Counted from the stretch's first letter, positions 40,821 through 51,555 are shown. The stretch: 64,000 nucleotides of DNA from Macrococcus sp. DPC7161 (GCF_004117835.1 NZ_SDSC01000006.1:50139-114138), one strand, 5' to 3'. Program-made: numbers and translations. Notes: a model not told the origin generated them from the sequence alone.

Positions 40821-41420
40821 TCAACCTTTTATACTTTTTAAAATAAAATACCCTTTATCTTTTGCAATCACTTCTACATTACCAAATACTGCTTCAAGCT
40901 TCTTCTTCGCGCTTGGCATGCCTTGTTTCTTTTGAATCACTACATAAATCGCACCACCAACATTTAAATGATGGATGCTATTTTCTAAAATGCGATGCAC
41001 AACTTCTTTCCCTGCACGAATGGGTGGATTTGTTACAATCGCATCAAAACTTTCAGTGACTTGCTCTAACGTGTCACTTTCATATACTTTTACGTCTGAA
41101 ATGCCGTTTTGTATTGCATTCTTTTTTGCAAGCGCCATTGCACGTTCATTAACATCTACCATATGTAAATTTATTGTCGGCAAATGTTTTTTTATCATCA
41201 ATCCAATTGTGCCGTATCCACAACCAACGTCTAACAACGATTTTACTTCGTGTTGATCATCTAAAAACGCTTTAACAAGTACTTTAGAACCAAAATCAAT
41301 ATCACCTTTACTAAATACACCGTTATCCGTAGAGAGTATTAAAGACATTGGTGCTAAATGATACTCAATGATCGATTCATTACTTTCTACATCTGGATTT
41401 TTAGAATAATAATGACCCAT
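40821..41420 (-). CDS. RsmC-like class I methyltransferase (YbxB)
   Basis: This 199-residue SAM-dependent methyltransferase has motif I DVGCGYGTIG near residue 61 and the NPPIRAGKE motif IV near residue 130, the signature of guanine-N2 rRNA methyltransferases RsmC/RlmG. It lies between rplL and rpoB as ybxB does in Bacillus. The probable target is a guanosine in 16S rRNA, by family. ATG 41420 is preferred (GAGGTG site, MGHYYSKNP start) over the ORF start at 41432. Confidence 0.88.
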   Translation of the reverse strand: MGHYYSKNPDVESNESIIEYHLAPMSLILSTDNGVFSKGDIDFGSKVLVKAFLDDQHEVKSLLDVGCGYGTIGLMIKKHLPTINLHMVDVNERAMALAKKNAIQNGISDVKVYESDTLEQVTESFDAIVTNPPIRAGKEVVHRILENSIHHLNVGGAIYVVIQKKQGMPSAKKKLEAVFGNVEVIAKDKGYFILKSIKG

Positions 41421-41473
41421 TTTACACCTCACTTTTACTTTATTTTATACAAAAAAATTGTATAAAGTAAAAA

Positions 41474-41505
41474 GAAAAACCCGTTATAAATAACGGGTTT
41501 TAAAA
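41474..41505 (-). terminator. Terminator after rplL
   Basis: On the minus strand AAACCCGTTA, loop TTTA, TAACGGGTTTTTCTTTTT. It lies between rplL and the methyltransferase gene. Confidence 0.9.
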
Positions 41506-41523
41506 TTTAAAAGTTAAATGAAA

Positions 41524-41889
41524 TTATTTAACTTCAACAGAAGCTCCAGCTTCTTCTAATTTTTCTTTTAATGCTTCAGCTTCATCTTTAGAGATACCTG
41601 ATTTGATTACTTTAGGAGCGTTATCAACTAATTCTTTAGCTTCTTTTAATCCTAAACCAGCAGCTTCTTTAACAGCTTTAACAACTTTAATTTTTGAAGC
41701 TCCAGCAGATACTAATTCTACATCGAATTCAGTTTTTTCTGCAGCAGCGTCAGCGCCACCAGCAGCACCAGCTACAGCTACAGGAGCAGCAGCAGTTACA
41801 CCAAATTCTTCTTCGATTGCTTTAACTAAATCGTTTAATTCTAAAACTGACATTTCTTTAATCATTTCGATAATTTTTTCGTTTGACAT
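41524..41889 (-). CDS. rplL: 50S ribosomal protein L7/L12
   Basis: The 121-residue stalk protein recruits translation factors. It has the N-terminal dimerisation helices, the Ala/Gly-rich hinge ([19 protein letters not shown], residues 34-52) and the C-terminal domain with [20 protein letters not shown]. It is co-transcribed with rplJ, 54 bp upstream. Confidence 0.99.
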   Translation of the reverse strand: MSNEKIIEMIKEMSVLELNDLVKAIEEEFGVTAAAPVAVAGAAGGADAAAEKTEFDVELVSAGASKIKVVKAVKEAAGLGLKEAKELVDNAPKVIKSGISKDEAEALKEKLEEAGASVEVK

Positions 41890-41943
41890 GATTATAATCC
41901 TCCATTTTTTTAAGTTTTAATTTTTTACGCAATACTTGCGAGA

Positions 41944-42462
41944 TTATGCTTCTTCGACAGCTTCAGTACCGTCTTCTTTTTGTTCTCCAACAGCTTTAAC
42001 TGCATAAGCGAAGTTTCTGATTGGAGCTTGTAATACTGAAAGAACCATTGAGATAAGTCCTTCTTTTGATGGTAAAGACGCGATTGCTTTAACTTCTTCA
42101 GCAGAAGTTACTTTACCTTCGATGATACCAGCTTTGATTTCTAATGCTTCGTTTGCTTTAGCAAAGTCAGCAATGATTTTAGCTGGAGCAACTACTTCTT
42201 CGTTAGAGAACGCGATTGCGTTTGGACCAGTTAAGAATTCTTCAATACCTTCGATTCCAGCAGCAACTGCAGAACGACGTACTAATGTGTTTTTGTAAAC
42301 ACGGAATTCGATACCAGCTTCACGAAGTTGTTTACGTAGTTCAGTTACTTGCGCAACTGTTAAACCACGGTAGTCAACGATGATTGTAGATACTGAATTT
42401 TTTAATTGTTCAGTGATCACATCAGCTTTTTGTTGTTTGATTTCGATAGCTTTTGTACTCAT
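41944..42462 (-). CDS. rplJ: 50S ribosomal protein L10
   Basis: The 172-residue L10 forms the base of the L7/L12 stalk. The [25 protein letters not shown] segment is typical and the C-terminal L12-binding helix is present. The L10-(L12) complex binds the leader upstream of this gene to autoregulate rplJL. Confidence 0.98.
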   Translation of the reverse strand: MSTKAIEIKQQKADVITEQLKNSVSTIIVDYRGLTVAQVTELRKQLREAGIEFRVYKNTLVRRSAVAAGIEGIEEFLTGPNAIAFSNEEVVAPAKIIADFAKANEALEIKAGIIEGKVTSAEEVKAIASLPSKEGLISMVLSVLQAPIRNFAYAVKAVGEQKEDGTEAVEEA

Positions 42463-42499
42463 TTTGACACCTCCATTAAGATTTTGAGTGCTTTTTTAT

Positions 42500-42610
42500 A
42501 TGTAATAAAAAAGCACTTTTCACCCATGGTAAAAAGTGCTTGAACAGTTTCAAGTCAAATTTCACCTCGGTAGGATATTAAGCCGAAGCCCCTACTGTCT
42601 TAGGTTATTT
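42500..42610 (-). promoter_or_regulatory. L10 leader with attenuator hairpin
   Basis: The transcribed strand has the L10-leader core GACAGTAGGGGCTTCGGC, then CTACCGAGGTGAAATTTGAC about 42605-42550, followed by AAGCACTTTT...AAAAGTGCTTTTTTATT (42504-42542), an intrinsic terminator. This is the ribosomal protein L10 binding leader known in Firmicutes. Confidence 0.88.
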
Positions 42611-42662
42611 ATAAAATACAAATTACACTATAACGTGAAATTTGAATCTTGTCAATTGTTTA

Positions 42663-43358
42663 TTAGTTTCTTACTTCAGATGGGTCGATTTTGATACCAG
42701 GACCCATTGTAGTTGAAACGTTAACTGATTTGAAGTATGTACCTTTTGCTGAAGCTGGTTTTGCTTTAGCTAATACATCTTTAAGCGCGTTGAAGTTCTC
42801 AACTAATTTAGCTTCATCAAATGAAACTTTACCGATTGCAGCGTGTACGATACCTGATTTTTCAGCACGGTACTCAACTTTACCAGCTTTGATTTCGTTA
42901 ACAGCTTTAGTAACATCCATAGTTACAGTACCTGTTTTAGGGTTTGGCATTAAACCTTTAGGTCCTAATACACGACCTAATTTACCAACTTCACCCATCA
43001 TGTCAGGTGTAGCTACGATAACATCAAAGTCGAACCAACCTTGGTTGATTTTGTTGATGTATTCTGAATCACCAGCATAGTCTGCTCCAGCAGCTTCAGC
43101 TTCTTTTAATTTTTCACCTTTAGCGAAAACTAATACACGTTGTGTTTTACCAGTTCCGTTTGGTAATACTACAGCTCCACGGATTTGTTGGTCATTTTTA
43201 CGTGTATCGATTCCTAAACGGAATGCAACTTCAACAGATGCGTCAAAGTTTACAGTACTTGTTTCTTTAGCTAATTTGATTGCTTCTTCGATTGAATAGA
43301 AAGATGCGCGATCAAACTTTTTAGCGGCTTCTTGATACTTTTTACCTTTTTTAGCCAT
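42663..43358 (-). CDS. rplA: 50S ribosomal protein L1
   Basis: The 231-residue L1 protein forms the mobile E-site stalk. [19 protein letters not shown] near residue 130 is the family signature. It follows rplK by 110 bp. Confidence 0.99.
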   Translation of the reverse strand: MAKKGKKYQEAAKKFDRASFYSIEEAIKLAKETSTVNFDASVEVAFRLGIDTRKNDQQIRGAVVLPNGTGKTQRVLVFAKGEKLKEAEAAGADYAGDSEYINKINQGWFDFDVIVATPDMMGEVGKLGRVLGPKGLMPNPKTGTVTMDVTKAVNEIKAGKVEYRAEKSGIVHAAIGKVSFDEAKLVENFNALKDVLAKAKPASAKGTYFKSVNVSTTMGPGIKIDPSEVRN

Positions 43359-43468
43359 TTCAATTTCCTCCTTATAGTGGTTTTAGCGGAATGTCCTCCC
43401 ACGGGCATTGATAAACAATGCAAGAGCAGACGTTTACACGTCTGCTTTAAAACTAGATTTGAAATTAA

Positions 43469-43891
43469 TTATTTAATTTCTACACCCATACTACGAGCAG
43501 TACCAGCAATAATACGCATTGCTGCTTCTACGCTAGCCGCATTTAAATCTTCCATTTTAGATTCAGCGATTTCACGTACTTGATCTTCAGTTACTGTAGC
43601 AACTTTAGTTTTGTTAGGTTCACCAGAACCTTTTTCAATTTTAGCTGCTTTCTTTAATAATACTGCTGCAGGTGGTGTTTTAGTGATAAATGTAAATGAA
43701 CGATCTTCAAATACAGAAATTTCAACTGGAATAATTAAACCTGCTTGTTCTTGTGTACGTGCGTTGAATTCTTTACAGAATCCCATAATGTTCACACCTG
43801 CTTGACCTAATGCTGGACCAACTGGTGGCGCTGGGTTTGCTTTCCCTGCAGGGATTTGTAATTTAACAACTTTGATTACTTTTTTAGCCAC
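43469..43891 (-). CDS. rplK: 50S ribosomal protein L11
   Basis: The 140-residue L11 binds the GTPase-associated centre of 23S rRNA. The thiopeptide-site prolines ([20 protein letters not shown]) are intact. I choose GTG 43891 ([12 protein letters not shown]), 8 bases after AGGAGG; the upstream GTG at 43900 would be too close to it. Confidence 0.97.
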   Translation of the reverse strand: MAKKVIKVVKLQIPAGKANPAPPVGPALGQAGVNIMGFCKEFNARTQEQAGLIIPVEISVFEDRSFTFITKTPPAAVLLKKAAKIEKGSGEPNKTKVATVTEDQVREIAESKMEDLNAASVEAAMRIIAGTARSMGVEIK

Positions 43892-44062
43892 GATGTGCAC
43901 CTCCTATAATATCGTGATGTGGTCACAGGGCATGATATTTACCCTCCCACTCAACATACGCTTATTTAAGCGACTCTAAAATATTACCATCATACCAATA
44001 AAATTGCAAGTGAATTTTTACAATTTTATTTAAATGGTATTCAGGTAATATGAGATGTTGAT

Positions 44063-44608
44063 TTATAACTTTTCGATTTGGTCGAATTCTACTTCTACTT
44101 TTGTTTCGCGTCCAAACATATCTACAAGGACTGTTAACTTAAATTTATCCATATCCATTTCAGAAATTTCACCAACTTGATTTGCGAATGGACCAGCAAC
44201 TAATCTTACTTGCTCGCCAACCTCAACATCAATGTCGATTGTTTTTTCATTCATACCCATAGATTTTAGGATAAACTTCGCTTCTTCTGGTAATAATGGA
44301 TTCGGCTTAGAACCTGCGCCTGCTGATCCAACGAATCCAGTAACACCAGGTGTGTTACGTACGACATACCAAGATTCATCTGTCATCACTAATTCAACAA
44401 GTACATAACCAGGGAAAGTCTTTTTCAAAGATGTCTTTGTTTTCCCTTCTTTATGAGTTGTTTCTTCTTGTTCAGGAATTACTACTCTAAAAATTTGTTC
44501 TTGCATGTTCATCGATTCAACACGTTTTTCTAAATTATCTTTTACTTTGTTTTCATAACCAGAATATGTGTGAACGGCATACCAATGTTTTTTGCTTTCT
44601 TCAGACAT
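44063..44608 (-). CDS. nusG: Transcription termination/antitermination protein NusG
   Basis: The 181-residue NusG has the NGN domain (KHWYAVHTYSGYENKVKDNLEKR) and C-terminal KOW domain (GEQVRLVAGPFANQVGEISEMD, residues 125-147). Its GAGGACATT ribosome-binding site overlaps the secE stop region. Confidence 0.98.
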   Translation of the reverse strand: MSEESKKHWYAVHTYSGYENKVKDNLEKRVESMNMQEQIFRVVIPEQEETTHKEGKTKTSLKKTFPGYVLVELVMTDESWYVVRNTPGVTGFVGSAGAGSKPNPLLPEEAKFILKSMGMNEKTIDIDVEVGEQVRLVAGPFANQVGEISEMDMDKFKLTVLVDMFGRETKVEVEFDQIEKL

Positions 44609-44617
44609 AATGTCCTC

Positions 44618-44797
44618 CTATTTGATTAACTTAATTAATTCTGAAATTCCAAGGTCGATTCCATAAAAGAAAATAATAAAAAACAATACGACACTAACAA
44701 CAATGCCTGTGTCTCTTACAACTTCTTTACCTGTTGGCCAAGAAGTTTTTTTCATTTCCGACGCGACACCTTGGAAGAAGTTTTCTTTCTTTTGCAT
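44618..44797 (-). CDS. secE: Preprotein translocase subunit SecE
   Basis: This 59-residue SecE is a short single-span form typical of Gram-positives. The amphipathic [20 protein letters not shown] segment (conserved W-P) precedes one membrane helix ([20 protein letters not shown]). It begins MQKKEN after GGAGGGG and ends 9 bp before nusG. It completes SecYEG. Confidence 0.95.
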   Translation of the reverse strand: MQKKENFFQGVASEMKKTSWPTGKEVVRDTGIVVSVVLFFIIFFYGIDLGISELIKLIK

Positions 44798-44836
44798 TGT
44801 AACCCCTCCAAATATATAAGTACTTTATATCCATCC

Positions 44837-44850
44837 ATGCTTATAAGCAT
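44837..44850. promoter_or_regulatory. 14-bp perfect palindrome in the secE leader
   Basis: ATGCTTATAAGCAT is fully self-complementary and lies between the secE promoter and its start codon. It could be an operator or a small RNA hairpin; function unknown. Confidence 0.4.
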
Positions 44851-44889
44851 TGTAAAAAAGTATATAAAATTTCATGCTAATCCTAATTT

Positions 44890-44918
44890 AATATAACGGT
44901 GAACTGGTAAAATGTCAA
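44890..44918 (-). promoter_or_regulatory. Promoter of secE-nusG
   Basis: On the minus strand TTGACA (44918-44913), a 17-base spacer and TATATT (44895-44890). It starts at the end of sigH, uncoupling secE-nusG from it. Confidence 0.8.
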
Positions 44919-44919
44919 T

Positions 44920-45537
44920 CTAGTTACTACGTTCTAAATAATGATAAACCTTATGCTTTAAACGGTTTATCGTATTATAAATTGTTTTTTCATTTGTTTG
45001 TTCAAGCGTTGCAATTTCTTCGATAGGTATTTTTTTCATCAATGCATGTAGTACACGATACTCTATATGTGACAATGATAATTTAATAGGCGTCATACGT
45101 TCAAGTAAATCTAAATATTCGCATTCTGATAATGGATTTATTATACGATCATCGGGTAGTTGTTCTAATAAGTTCCTACCTGTTTCATCAAGATTTTCTA
45201 AACTTTCTATCGGCTTGGCTCTATACCTATGTCTAAGGATATCTTTAAATCGTAACTTTAACCTATAAAAATAATACGGTTCAAACTGATCGCACTTATC
45301 ATTATCGTATTGTTGAATACATTCATATAAAACAATCAAACTTTCTTGATACAAAAAATGATGTTCAAATGTAAATAACTTTCTAATATGTACTTCTATA
45401 CGATTTCTAAGTCTAGTGACAATCGCTTCAAAAGCACCTTCATCCCCCATTTGTGCGCTTTTGACTAACTTATTGATTTGCGTAACTTCATAAACTTCAC
45501 GTGTTTCAAATATAAAGAACATGAGATTTTTAAACAA
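44920..45537 (-). CDS. sigH: Sigma factor SigH (sigma-70 family, competence-type)
   Basis: This 205-residue protein sits at the position of Bacillus/staphylococcal sigH between yacP and secE. Region 2 (LVKSAQMGDEGAFEAIVTRLRNRI...FEPYYFYRLKLRFKDILRHR) and region 4 (LSHIEYRVLHALMKKIPIEEIATLEQTNEKTIYNTINRLKHKV) are recognisable. In S. aureus SigH drives competence genes. The reading starts at TTG 45537, 7 bases after AAAGGGGTG; ATG 45522 is the alternative. Both the Shine-Dalgarno and TTG lie within a symmetrical hairpin, suggesting translational repression. Confidence 0.85.
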   Translation of the reverse strand: MFKNLMFFIFETREVYEVTQINKLVKSAQMGDEGAFEAIVTRLRNRIEVHIRKLFTFEHHFLYQESLIVLYECIQQYDNDKCDQFEPYYFYRLKLRFKDILRHRYRAKPIESLENLDETGRNLLEQLPDDRIINPLSECEYLDLLERMTPIKLSLSHIEYRVLHALMKKIPIEEIATLEQTNEKTIYNTINRLKHKVYHYLERSN

Positions 45538-45576
45538 AAGTTAACACCCCTTTTGGTTAGTTAACAAAAGTTTAAA
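45529..45576 (-). promoter_or_regulatory. Hairpin enclosing the sigH ribosome-binding site and start codon
   Basis: On the mRNA strand the order is UUUAAAC, UUUU, GUUAAC, a 14-base loop with AAAAGGGG, GUUAAC, UUUU, GUUUAAA. The arms pair as 7 + 6 base pairs around a symmetrical U-U internal loop. The TTG start begins in the internal loop and ends in the outer stem; the Shine-Dalgarno is in the apical loop. Confidence 0.75.
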
Positions 45577-45624
45577 AGAAATTACCATTTATTGCAATAG
45601 TGCTACATAAGATAATAAATTTTC

Positions 45625-46146
45625 CTAGTCATGAATACCTCTACGCAAACGTTCAAGCTTTTCTTTAGTCGTTTCATCAATACTTATCCTTGTTCTTGGT
45701 CGATTATTCGCTAATCCTTCTATATCCTTTTCAATCAAACTCGCTTCATACCTTAAGTCATTCAGAAATTCTCGAGAAGGTATTCTTAATGCACCAGAAC
45801 CAAAAATCGTATGTTGTTCGCTCATATCACTCGTCACTACTTTAATTTGTGTTATATGCTTTTCATACAAATCATAAACCAATCGTTCAATCACTTCATC
45901 TGCTGTTTCTTTTTCTCTTGAGTAAATGACTTTAATGCCGTGAAAGTAGACTTCTTTTTGACCATCTTTCACATCATATGCATCAAACACAATAATGACT
46001 TCATCATCTACTCGTGCTTCGAAGCTTGCTAATGTTAATAACAATTCATTTCTAGCCTCTTCTAAAGATGATTGTGCAATCGTCTTTAGCGTTTGACTTT
46101 GCCCAATTACATTATACCCGTCTATGATTGTATAATGTTTTTTCAA
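45625..46146 (-). CDS. NYN domain ribonuclease-like protein (YacP/Rae1)
   Basis: This 173-residue protein of the YacP family has a PIN-like NYN fold: DGYNVIGQS at residues 8-16, IVFDAYDV near 52 and VTSDMSEQ near 107, giving an acidic metal site. Bacillus Rae1 is a ribosome-associated A-site endoribonuclease. Its start overlaps rlmB by 4 bp, so it belongs to the mrnC-rlmB-yacP operon. Confidence 0.88.
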   Translation of the reverse strand: MKKHYTIIDGYNVIGQSQTLKTIAQSSLEEARNELLLTLASFEARVDDEVIIVFDAYDVKDGQKEVYFHGIKVIYSREKETADEVIERLVYDLYEKHITQIKVVTSDMSEQHTIFGSGALRIPSREFLNDLRYEASLIEKDIEGLANNRPRTRISIDETTKEKLERLRRGIHD

Positions 46147-46880
46147 TTGATCGGATTCCTTTTACGATAAACTTCATACATTAACAAACTTGCAGCAACA
46201 GAAGCATTTAAACTATTTACGTGACCAATCATCGGTAAATGAATTAAGAAATCACATTTATCTTTCACTAAGCGACTCATGCCTTCGCCCTCAGAACCTA
46301 TCACAATGCCCAAGTTCATCCCCGCATCCATTTTGCGGTAGTCTACTGAGTGCTTAGCATCTGTTCCTGCAATCCAATAGCCGACTTCTTTTAAGCGATC
46401 AATTGCATGATTTAAGTTCGTTACACGAATGACTGGCACATGTTCAATCGCACCAGTAGATGCTTTAGCAACAGTTTGATTAAGACTTACAGAACGACGT
46501 TTAGGAATCATTATGGCATCAATACCAATTGCATCTGCAGTACGAATAATCGACCCTAAGTTGTGCGGATCTTCTAAGCCATCTAGTATCATGACTGTTT
46601 TAAGCTTCTCATTATCTGTTTCACTAATAAAATCTTCTAAATCCTTATATTCATATGGTGCAATTTGAGCAAGTATACCTTGGTGTGGTACGTCTGATAA
46701 ATAATCAATTTTAGATTTTGGAACGGTTTGTGTCACAATTTTATTTTCTTTACATAATTTTAAAATGCTCGAAATTTGTGATTTATTAATGCCTTCTTGA
46801 ATCAATACTTTATTAATCTCATGTCCTGATTCAATGGCACTTTTTACAGCATGACGGCCAACAATAATATCTTCTTGCAT
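46143..46880 (-). CDS. rlmB: 23S rRNA (guanosine-2'-O)-methyltransferase RlmB
   Basis: This 245-residue SpoU/TrmH-family knotted methyltransferase has the N-terminal substrate-binding domain ([12 protein letters not shown]), motif 1 [19 protein letters not shown], motif 2 [14 protein letters not shown] and motif 3 [22 protein letters not shown] (read as LPMIGHV). It methylates G2251-equivalent in 23S rRNA by family. It starts directly after the mrnC stop. Confidence 0.93.
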   Translation of the reverse strand: MQEDIIVGRHAVKSAIESGHEINKVLIQEGINKSQISSILKLCKENKIVTQTVPKSKIDYLSDVPHQGILAQIAPYEYKDLEDFISETDNEKLKTVMILDGLEDPHNLGSIIRTADAIGIDAIMIPKRRSVSLNQTVAKASTGAIEHVPVIRVTNLNHAIDRLKEVGYWIAGTDAKHSVDYRKMDAGMNLGIVIGSEGEGMSRLVKDKCDFLIHLPMIGHVNSLNASVAASLLMYEVYRKRNPIN

Positions 46881-47273
46881 CTAATCCCTACTTTCACATA
46901 ATTGTATGATGGTATCTAATAAAGATTGTAAGCGTGCTTCTTCTCCACTTAAATGTAAAAATCCAATCACCGCTTCTAAAGCTGTACTCTTCTTATAAGT
47001 GACAACATCGGTATTTTTAGCTTTCGTATGACTTTTCGCATTGCGCCCACGCATTAAAACATCTTTTTCTTCATCGGTAAAAAAATTCATTTCTAGCAGT
47101 GCTTCATACGTTTGCCCTTGGCTCTTTGCACTCACATATTGGGTAGATAGTCGGTGCAATTCATTCGGTTTTTTATTCTTCTGCCTAACAATATAATCAC
47201 GCACATATAAATCTAAAACCGCATCTCCTAAATATGCTAACGTCAACGGATTGTATAAACTCGGTTTATCCAC
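46881..47273 (-). CDS. mrnC: Mini-ribonuclease 3
   Basis: This 130-residue RNase III catalytic domain lacks a dsRNA-binding domain and matures 23S rRNA in Gram-positives. [17 protein letters not shown] and [13 protein letters not shown] and [11 protein letters not shown] are typical. Its start overlaps the cysS end by 8 bp. Confidence 0.92.
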   Translation of the reverse strand: MDKPSLYNPLTLAYLGDAVLDLYVRDYIVRQKNKKPNELHRLSTQYVSAKSQGQTYEALLEMNFFTDEEKDVLMRGRNAKSHTKAKNTDVVTYKKSTALEAVIGFLHLSGEEARLQSLLDTIIQLCESRD

Positions 47274-48660
47274 GTTTGAATCTCACACCTTGTGCAGTAT
47301 CTTCAAGAATAATATTTTTCTCTTTTAATAAATCACGGATTTCATCTGCGCGTTTAAAGTCTTTATTTTTACGTGCTTGTTGACGCTCTTCAATCAATGC
47401 TTCAATTTCTTCATCTAGCATTTCTTCAGCAACTTCTAATTTCACGCCTAATACTTCACTAAAGATTTCAAAAACTTCAATGTAACGCGCTAACACTTTT
47501 TTATCTGTAGATTGATTTTGATTATAAATATTCGCTTGTTTTGCTAATTCATACCAAGCTGTTACTGCATTTGCAGTGTTAAAATCATCATCCATTGCTG
47601 TTTCAAACTGTTTTAAGATTGTTTCAATTTTTTCTAATTCTTCAGCATGTTCTACGACATCTACAGAAATCTCTAAACGCTCTTTTAAAGCTTGATAAGC
47701 GTTTTGAATACGTTCTAATCCCGCTTTAGCGCTTGCTACAAGTTCCATATTGTAGTTGATTGGGTTTCTATAATGTACGCTAATCATGAAGAAACGAAGG
47801 ACATTTGGATTCACTTCTTTTATAATGTCATGAACTAAAATAAAGTTACCTAAAGACTTACTCATCTTTTCATTATCAATATTGATAAAGCCATTATGCA
47901 TCCAATAGTTTGCAAATGTTGTGTCGTTATGTGCTTCTGATTGTGCAATCTCATTTTCGTGATGAGGGAATGCAAGGTCACTACCACCTGCATGAATATC
48001 AATTGTGTCCCCTAAATGCGCTTTTGCCATCACAGAACATTCGATGTGCCAACCTGGACGACCTTTACCCCATGGTGAATCCCAACTGATTTCTCCTGGC
48101 TTCGCTGATTTCCATAAAGCAAAATCTAATGCATCATCTTTCAATTCTCCTTGAGCAATACGCGCACCAACTTTTAACTCATCAATCGATTGATGACTCA
48201 ATTTCCCATAGCCATCAAACTTACGCGTTCTAAAGTAAACATCTCCGCCACTTTCATATGCAAAATCTTTTTTAACTAGATTATCAATGAATTGAATGAT
48301 ATCATCCATATGATCCATTACACGTGGATGATGTGTTGCACATTTACAATTCAATGCCCCTGTATCTTCAAAATAAGCTTTAATGAATCGATCAGCTACT
48401 TCTGGTACTGTCGAACCTAACTCGTTTGCTGCTTTGATTAATTTGTCATCTACATCAGTAAAGTTAGAAACATAATTGACTTCATAGCCACGATATTCAA
48501 AATAACGGCGTACAACATCAAAGCTAATTGCAGGGCGTGCATTACCAATATGAATGTAGTTGTAAACTGTCGGCCCACATACATACATTTTCACTTTACC
48601 TTCTTCTAAAGGTTTAAAAGTTTCTTTTTTTCTTGTTAATGTATTATATAACGTAATCAT
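47266..48660 (-). CDS. cysS: Cysteinyl-tRNA synthetase
   Basis: This 464-residue class I synthetase has YIHIGNARP (HIGH) near residue 36, KMSKSLGNF (KMSKS) near 267 and the zinc-binding Cys/His set ([23 protein letters not shown]). ATG 48660 has GGAGAG and is preferred over the 48675 reading. It overlaps the end of cysE by 17 bp and is covered by the same Cys T-box. Confidence 0.97.
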   Translation of the reverse strand: MITLYNTLTRKKETFKPLEEGKVKMYVCGPTVYNYIHIGNARPAISFDVVRRYFEYRGYEVNYVSNFTDVDDKLIKAANELGSTVPEVADRFIKAYFEDTGALNCKCATHHPRVMDHMDDIIQFIDNLVKKDFAYESGGDVYFRTRKFDGYGKLSHQSIDELKVGARIAQGELKDDALDFALWKSAKPGEISWDSPWGKGRPGWHIECSVMAKAHLGDTIDIHAGGSDLAFPHHENEIAQSEAHNDTTFANYWMHNGFINIDNEKMSKSLGNFILVHDIIKEVNPNVLRFFMISVHYRNPINYNMELVASAKAGLERIQNAYQALKERLEISVDVVEHAEELEKIETILKQFETAMDDDFNTANAVTAWYELAKQANIYNQNQSTDKKVLARYIEVFEIFSEVLGVKLEVAEEMLDEEIEALIEERQQARKNKDFKRADEIRDLLKEKNIILEDTAQGVRFKRG

Positions 48661-49285
48661 CTTGAATCTCTCCATTCTTCGTTTGTTCTAAATGTTTTTC
48701 TAGTTCTTTTAACTTTTCATAAATTGGATCCGGTAATTGTGTATGGTCAAAACTTTTACCGACTTTAATACCATTTTGTCGAACGATTTTACCTGGTATC
48801 CCAACTACCGTTGAGTAATCAGGTACATCTTTTAACACGACTGAATTTGCACCAATATTCACATTATTACCAATTTGAATGTTACCAAGTACTTTTGCAC
48901 CTGCTGCAATCAATACATTATCACCAATATCAGGATGTCGTTTACCGCGTTCTTTACCAGTACCGCCCAATGTAACCCCTTGATAAATCGTCACATTATC
49001 ACCAATCGTACATGTTTCCCCGATAACAATGCCCATACCATGGTCAATAAATAATCTTTTTCCAATCGTGGCACCGGGATGAATTTCAATACCAGAAAAG
49101 AATCTTGATAGTTGACTGATGCTTCTAGCTATAAAATACATCTTATGTTTAAAAAACCAATGTGCAATGATATGCCACCATACTGCATGTAAACCAGAAT
49201 ACGTTAAGAAGACTTCAACGCTACTTCTTGCTGCAGGATCCTGTTCAAACACCATTTCAATATCATCTTTAATACGCTGGAACAA
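48644..49285 (-). CDS. cysE: Serine O-acetyltransferase
   Basis: CysE makes O-acetylserine, the cysteine precursor. This 213-residue protein has the all-helical N-terminus and a hexapeptide beta-helix ([45 protein letters not shown]) with catalytic His and Asp in DHG. It starts at TTG 49285, 7 bases after AAGGAGG. It is controlled by a T-box leader. Confidence 0.95.
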   Translation of the reverse strand: MFQRIKDDIEMVFEQDPAARSSVEVFLTYSGLHAVWWHIIAHWFFKHKMYFIARSISQLSRFFSGIEIHPGATIGKRLFIDHGMGIVIGETCTIGDNVTIYQGVTLGGTGKERGKRHPDIGDNVLIAAGAKVLGNIQIGNNVNIGANSVVLKDVPDYSTVVGIPGKIVRQNGIKVGKSFDHTQLPDPIYEKLKELEKHLEQTKNGEIQDDYVI

Positions 49286-49317
49286 ATCATTACCTCCTTA
49301 TACTTCATCTAAAAAAT

Positions 49318-49510
49318 AAAACGCACCTCTAATAAACTTAGAGGTGCGTTAGCACGGTTCCACTCTGATTAGTAAACAATGTTTACTCACTTTAAATATT
49401 TATTTAAATATTCAAGAGGTGCATTCAATAACCATGCTTTGTATCTTTTCACCAACCAGATACTCTCTAACAAAGAACATGTTTATTTACTTAGTCTCTT
49501 ACAACGATTA
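49318..49510 (-). promoter_or_regulatory. T-box riboswitch, cysteine-specific, upstream of cysE-cysS
   Basis: On the minus strand the T-box AGAGTGGAACCGTGCTAAC (about 49366-49348) precedes a terminator ACGCACCTCT...AGAGGTGCGTTTTA (49350-49317). Stem I features AGAGAGTA, and GGTGAAAAG are present. A TGC (Cys) specifier lies at 49423-49421 in the context GAATGCACC. Uncharged tRNA-Cys should favour read-through into cysE and cysS. Confidence 0.88.
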
Positions 49511-49570
49511 TAAAAGATTTTTATGAAATATCAAATGAAAAATACTGAATAATATCTTTCTGTTGATATT

Positions 49571-51022
49571 CTATTTGTATTGAGCAAGACGCTCAATTAC
49601 TTTTTCTTTGCCTAATAACTCGATTGTATTTGGTAATTCTGGACCGTGTGTTTGTCCTGAAACCATTACACGAATCGGCATAAATAAGTTTTTACCTTTA
49701 ATACCCGTCTCTTTTTGAACCGCTTTAATTGCTGCTTTAATACTAGCCGCATCAAATGATTCTAACGCTTCTAATTGTTTTGTAAAGTTCTCAACCAATT
49801 CAGGTACTTGCTCGCCAGCAACGACAGCACTTGCTTCTTCATTTAATTCTAACGTGTCTTTAAAGAATAATTCACTTAACGCTACAATTTCAGATGCATA
49901 GCTCATTTGGTCTTTATAAAGTGCTACCAATTGTTTCGCCCAAGCTAATTCTGATTCATTGGCACTTTCAGATACAAGACCTGCTTGTTTCATATGTGGT
50001 AATGCCATTTCAAAGACTTCATCTAAATCTTTTTGTTTCATGTATTGGTTGTTGATCCACTCTAATTTTGTTTTATCGAAAAATGCTGGTGATTTACTTA
50101 AGCGTTTCTCATCAAACATTTCAATAAATTGTTCTTTAGAGAAAATTTCTTCTTCTCCAACTGGTGACCAACCTAATAAACCAATAAAGTTAAATAATGC
50201 TTCTGGTAAATAACCTAAGTCATGGTATTGTTCAATAAATTGAATGATTGAACCATCACGTTTAGATAATTTTTTACGCTCTTCGTTAACGATTAATGTC
50301 ATATGTCCAAAAGTAGGCACTTCAAAGCCTAACGCTTCATAGACCATCATTTGTTTTGGTGTATTTGAAATATGATCATCACCACGAATAACATGTGTGA
50401 TTTCCATGAAGTGATCATCAATTGCAACTGCAAAGTTGTAAGTTGGGATACCGTCTTTCTTCACGATTACCCAGTCACCGATGCCGTCTGACTCAAATGA
50501 TACTTCACCTTTTACCATATCGTTAAATGTATATGTTTTTCCTTTAGGAACACGAATACGAATAGAAGGCTGACGTCCTTCAGCGATAAATGCTTCTTCT
50601 TCTTCTTTTGTTAAATGTGCATGTTTACCACCATAACGTGGCATTTCACCACGTGCAAGTTGTGCTTCGCGTTCTGCTTCTAATTCTTCAGAAGTCATGT
50701 AACAACGATAAGCTTTATCTTCTGCTAATAACTTATCAACTAATGGTTGATAGATTGCTTGACGCTCAGATTGACGATAAGGTCCAAAACCGCCATCTTT
50801 ATCAATTGATTCATCCCAATCCATACCTAACCATTTTAAGAAACGTAATTGACTTTCTTCTCCACCTTCAACATTGCGGGCAGTATCTGTATCTTCAATA
50901 CGAATGATAAAGTCTCCACCATGATGTCTAGCAAATAAATAGTTAAATAATGCTGTACGGGCATTCCCAATATGTAAAAATCCAGTTGGACTCGGTGCAT
51001 AACGCACTCTAACTTTACTCAT
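49571..51022 (-). CDS. gltX: Glutamyl-tRNA synthetase
   Basis: This 483-residue class I synthetase has the HIGH motif [12 protein letters not shown] near residue 12 and KLSKRDGS near 252. In Firmicutes lacking GlnRS it also charges tRNA-Gln with Glu for later amidation by GatCAB. ATG 51022 ([14 protein letters not shown]) follows TGGAG; the 51031 start overlaps that site. The T-box for the next genes follows its stop. Confidence 0.97.
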   Translation of the reverse strand: MSKVRVRYAPSPTGFLHIGNARTALFNYLFARHHGGDFIIRIEDTDTARNVEGGEESQLRFLKWLGMDWDESIDKDGGFGPYRQSERQAIYQPLVDKLLAEDKAYRCYMTSEELEAEREAQLARGEMPRYGGKHAHLTKEEEEAFIAEGRQPSIRIRVPKGKTYTFNDMVKGEVSFESDGIGDWVIVKKDGIPTYNFAVAIDDHFMEITHVIRGDDHISNTPKQMMVYEALGFEVPTFGHMTLIVNEERKKLSKRDGSIIQFIEQYHDLGYLPEALFNFIGLLGWSPVGEEEIFSKEQFIEMFDEKRLSKSPAFFDKTKLEWINNQYMKQKDLDEVFEMALPHMKQAGLVSESANESELAWAKQLVALYKDQMSYASEIVALSELFFKDTLELNEEASAVVAGEQVPELVENFTKQLEALESFDAASIKAAIKAVQKETGIKGKNLFMPIRVMVSGQTHGPELPNTIELLGKEKVIERLAQYK

Positions 51023-51075
51023 TTTTTTCACTCCATTTAATTAATTTCATATGATTCAAATTATAGCACAAATCT

Positions 51076-51555
51076 TTACTTTTCATTCATTAACAATACA
51101 ACAGCTTGTGCACAAATACCTTCTTGACGACCTAAATAACCCATTTTCTCATTCGTCGTTGCTTTTACATTAACTTGGTTCACTTCTATATTTAAAACAT
51201 TCGCAATTGCTTCACGCATTGCATCGATATGCGGTCTAAATTTCGGTTTTTCAGCAATGATTGTCGCATCAATATTTCCGATTTTGTATCCCATTTTGAT
51301 GACGTGATCGTAACTTTCCTTTAACAATACTTTTGAATCCGCACCTTTATATTTAGGGTCATCGTCAGGAAAGAATTTACCGATATCTCCAAGTGCAACG
51401 GCACCTAATATTGCATCTGTAATCGCATGTAACAACACATCCGCATCGCTATGTCCTAGTAATCCTTTGTCATGTTCAAGTTCGATACCACCAATGATTA
51501 AAGGTCTGCCTTCAACCAATTGATGCACGTCATATCCATATCCTATCCTAAACAT
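51076..51555 (-). CDS. ispF: 2-C-methyl-D-erythritol 2,4-cyclodiphosphate synthase
   Basis: IspF cyclises CDP-ME-2-phosphate in the MEP isoprenoid pathway. The 159-residue protein has [17 protein letters not shown] with Asp/His zinc ligands at residues 9-11 and [17 protein letters not shown] near residue 36. It overlaps ispD by 13 bp. Presence of the MEP pathway excludes a purely mevalonate staphylococcus. Confidence 0.97.
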   Translation of the reverse strand: MFRIGYGYDVHQLVEGRPLIIGGIELEHDKGLLGHSDADVLLHAITDAILGAVALGDIGKFFPDDDPKYKGADSKVLLKESYDHVIKMGYKIGNIDATIIAEKPKFRPHIDAMREAIANVLNIEVNQVNVKATTNEKMGYLGRQEGICAQAVVLLMNEK

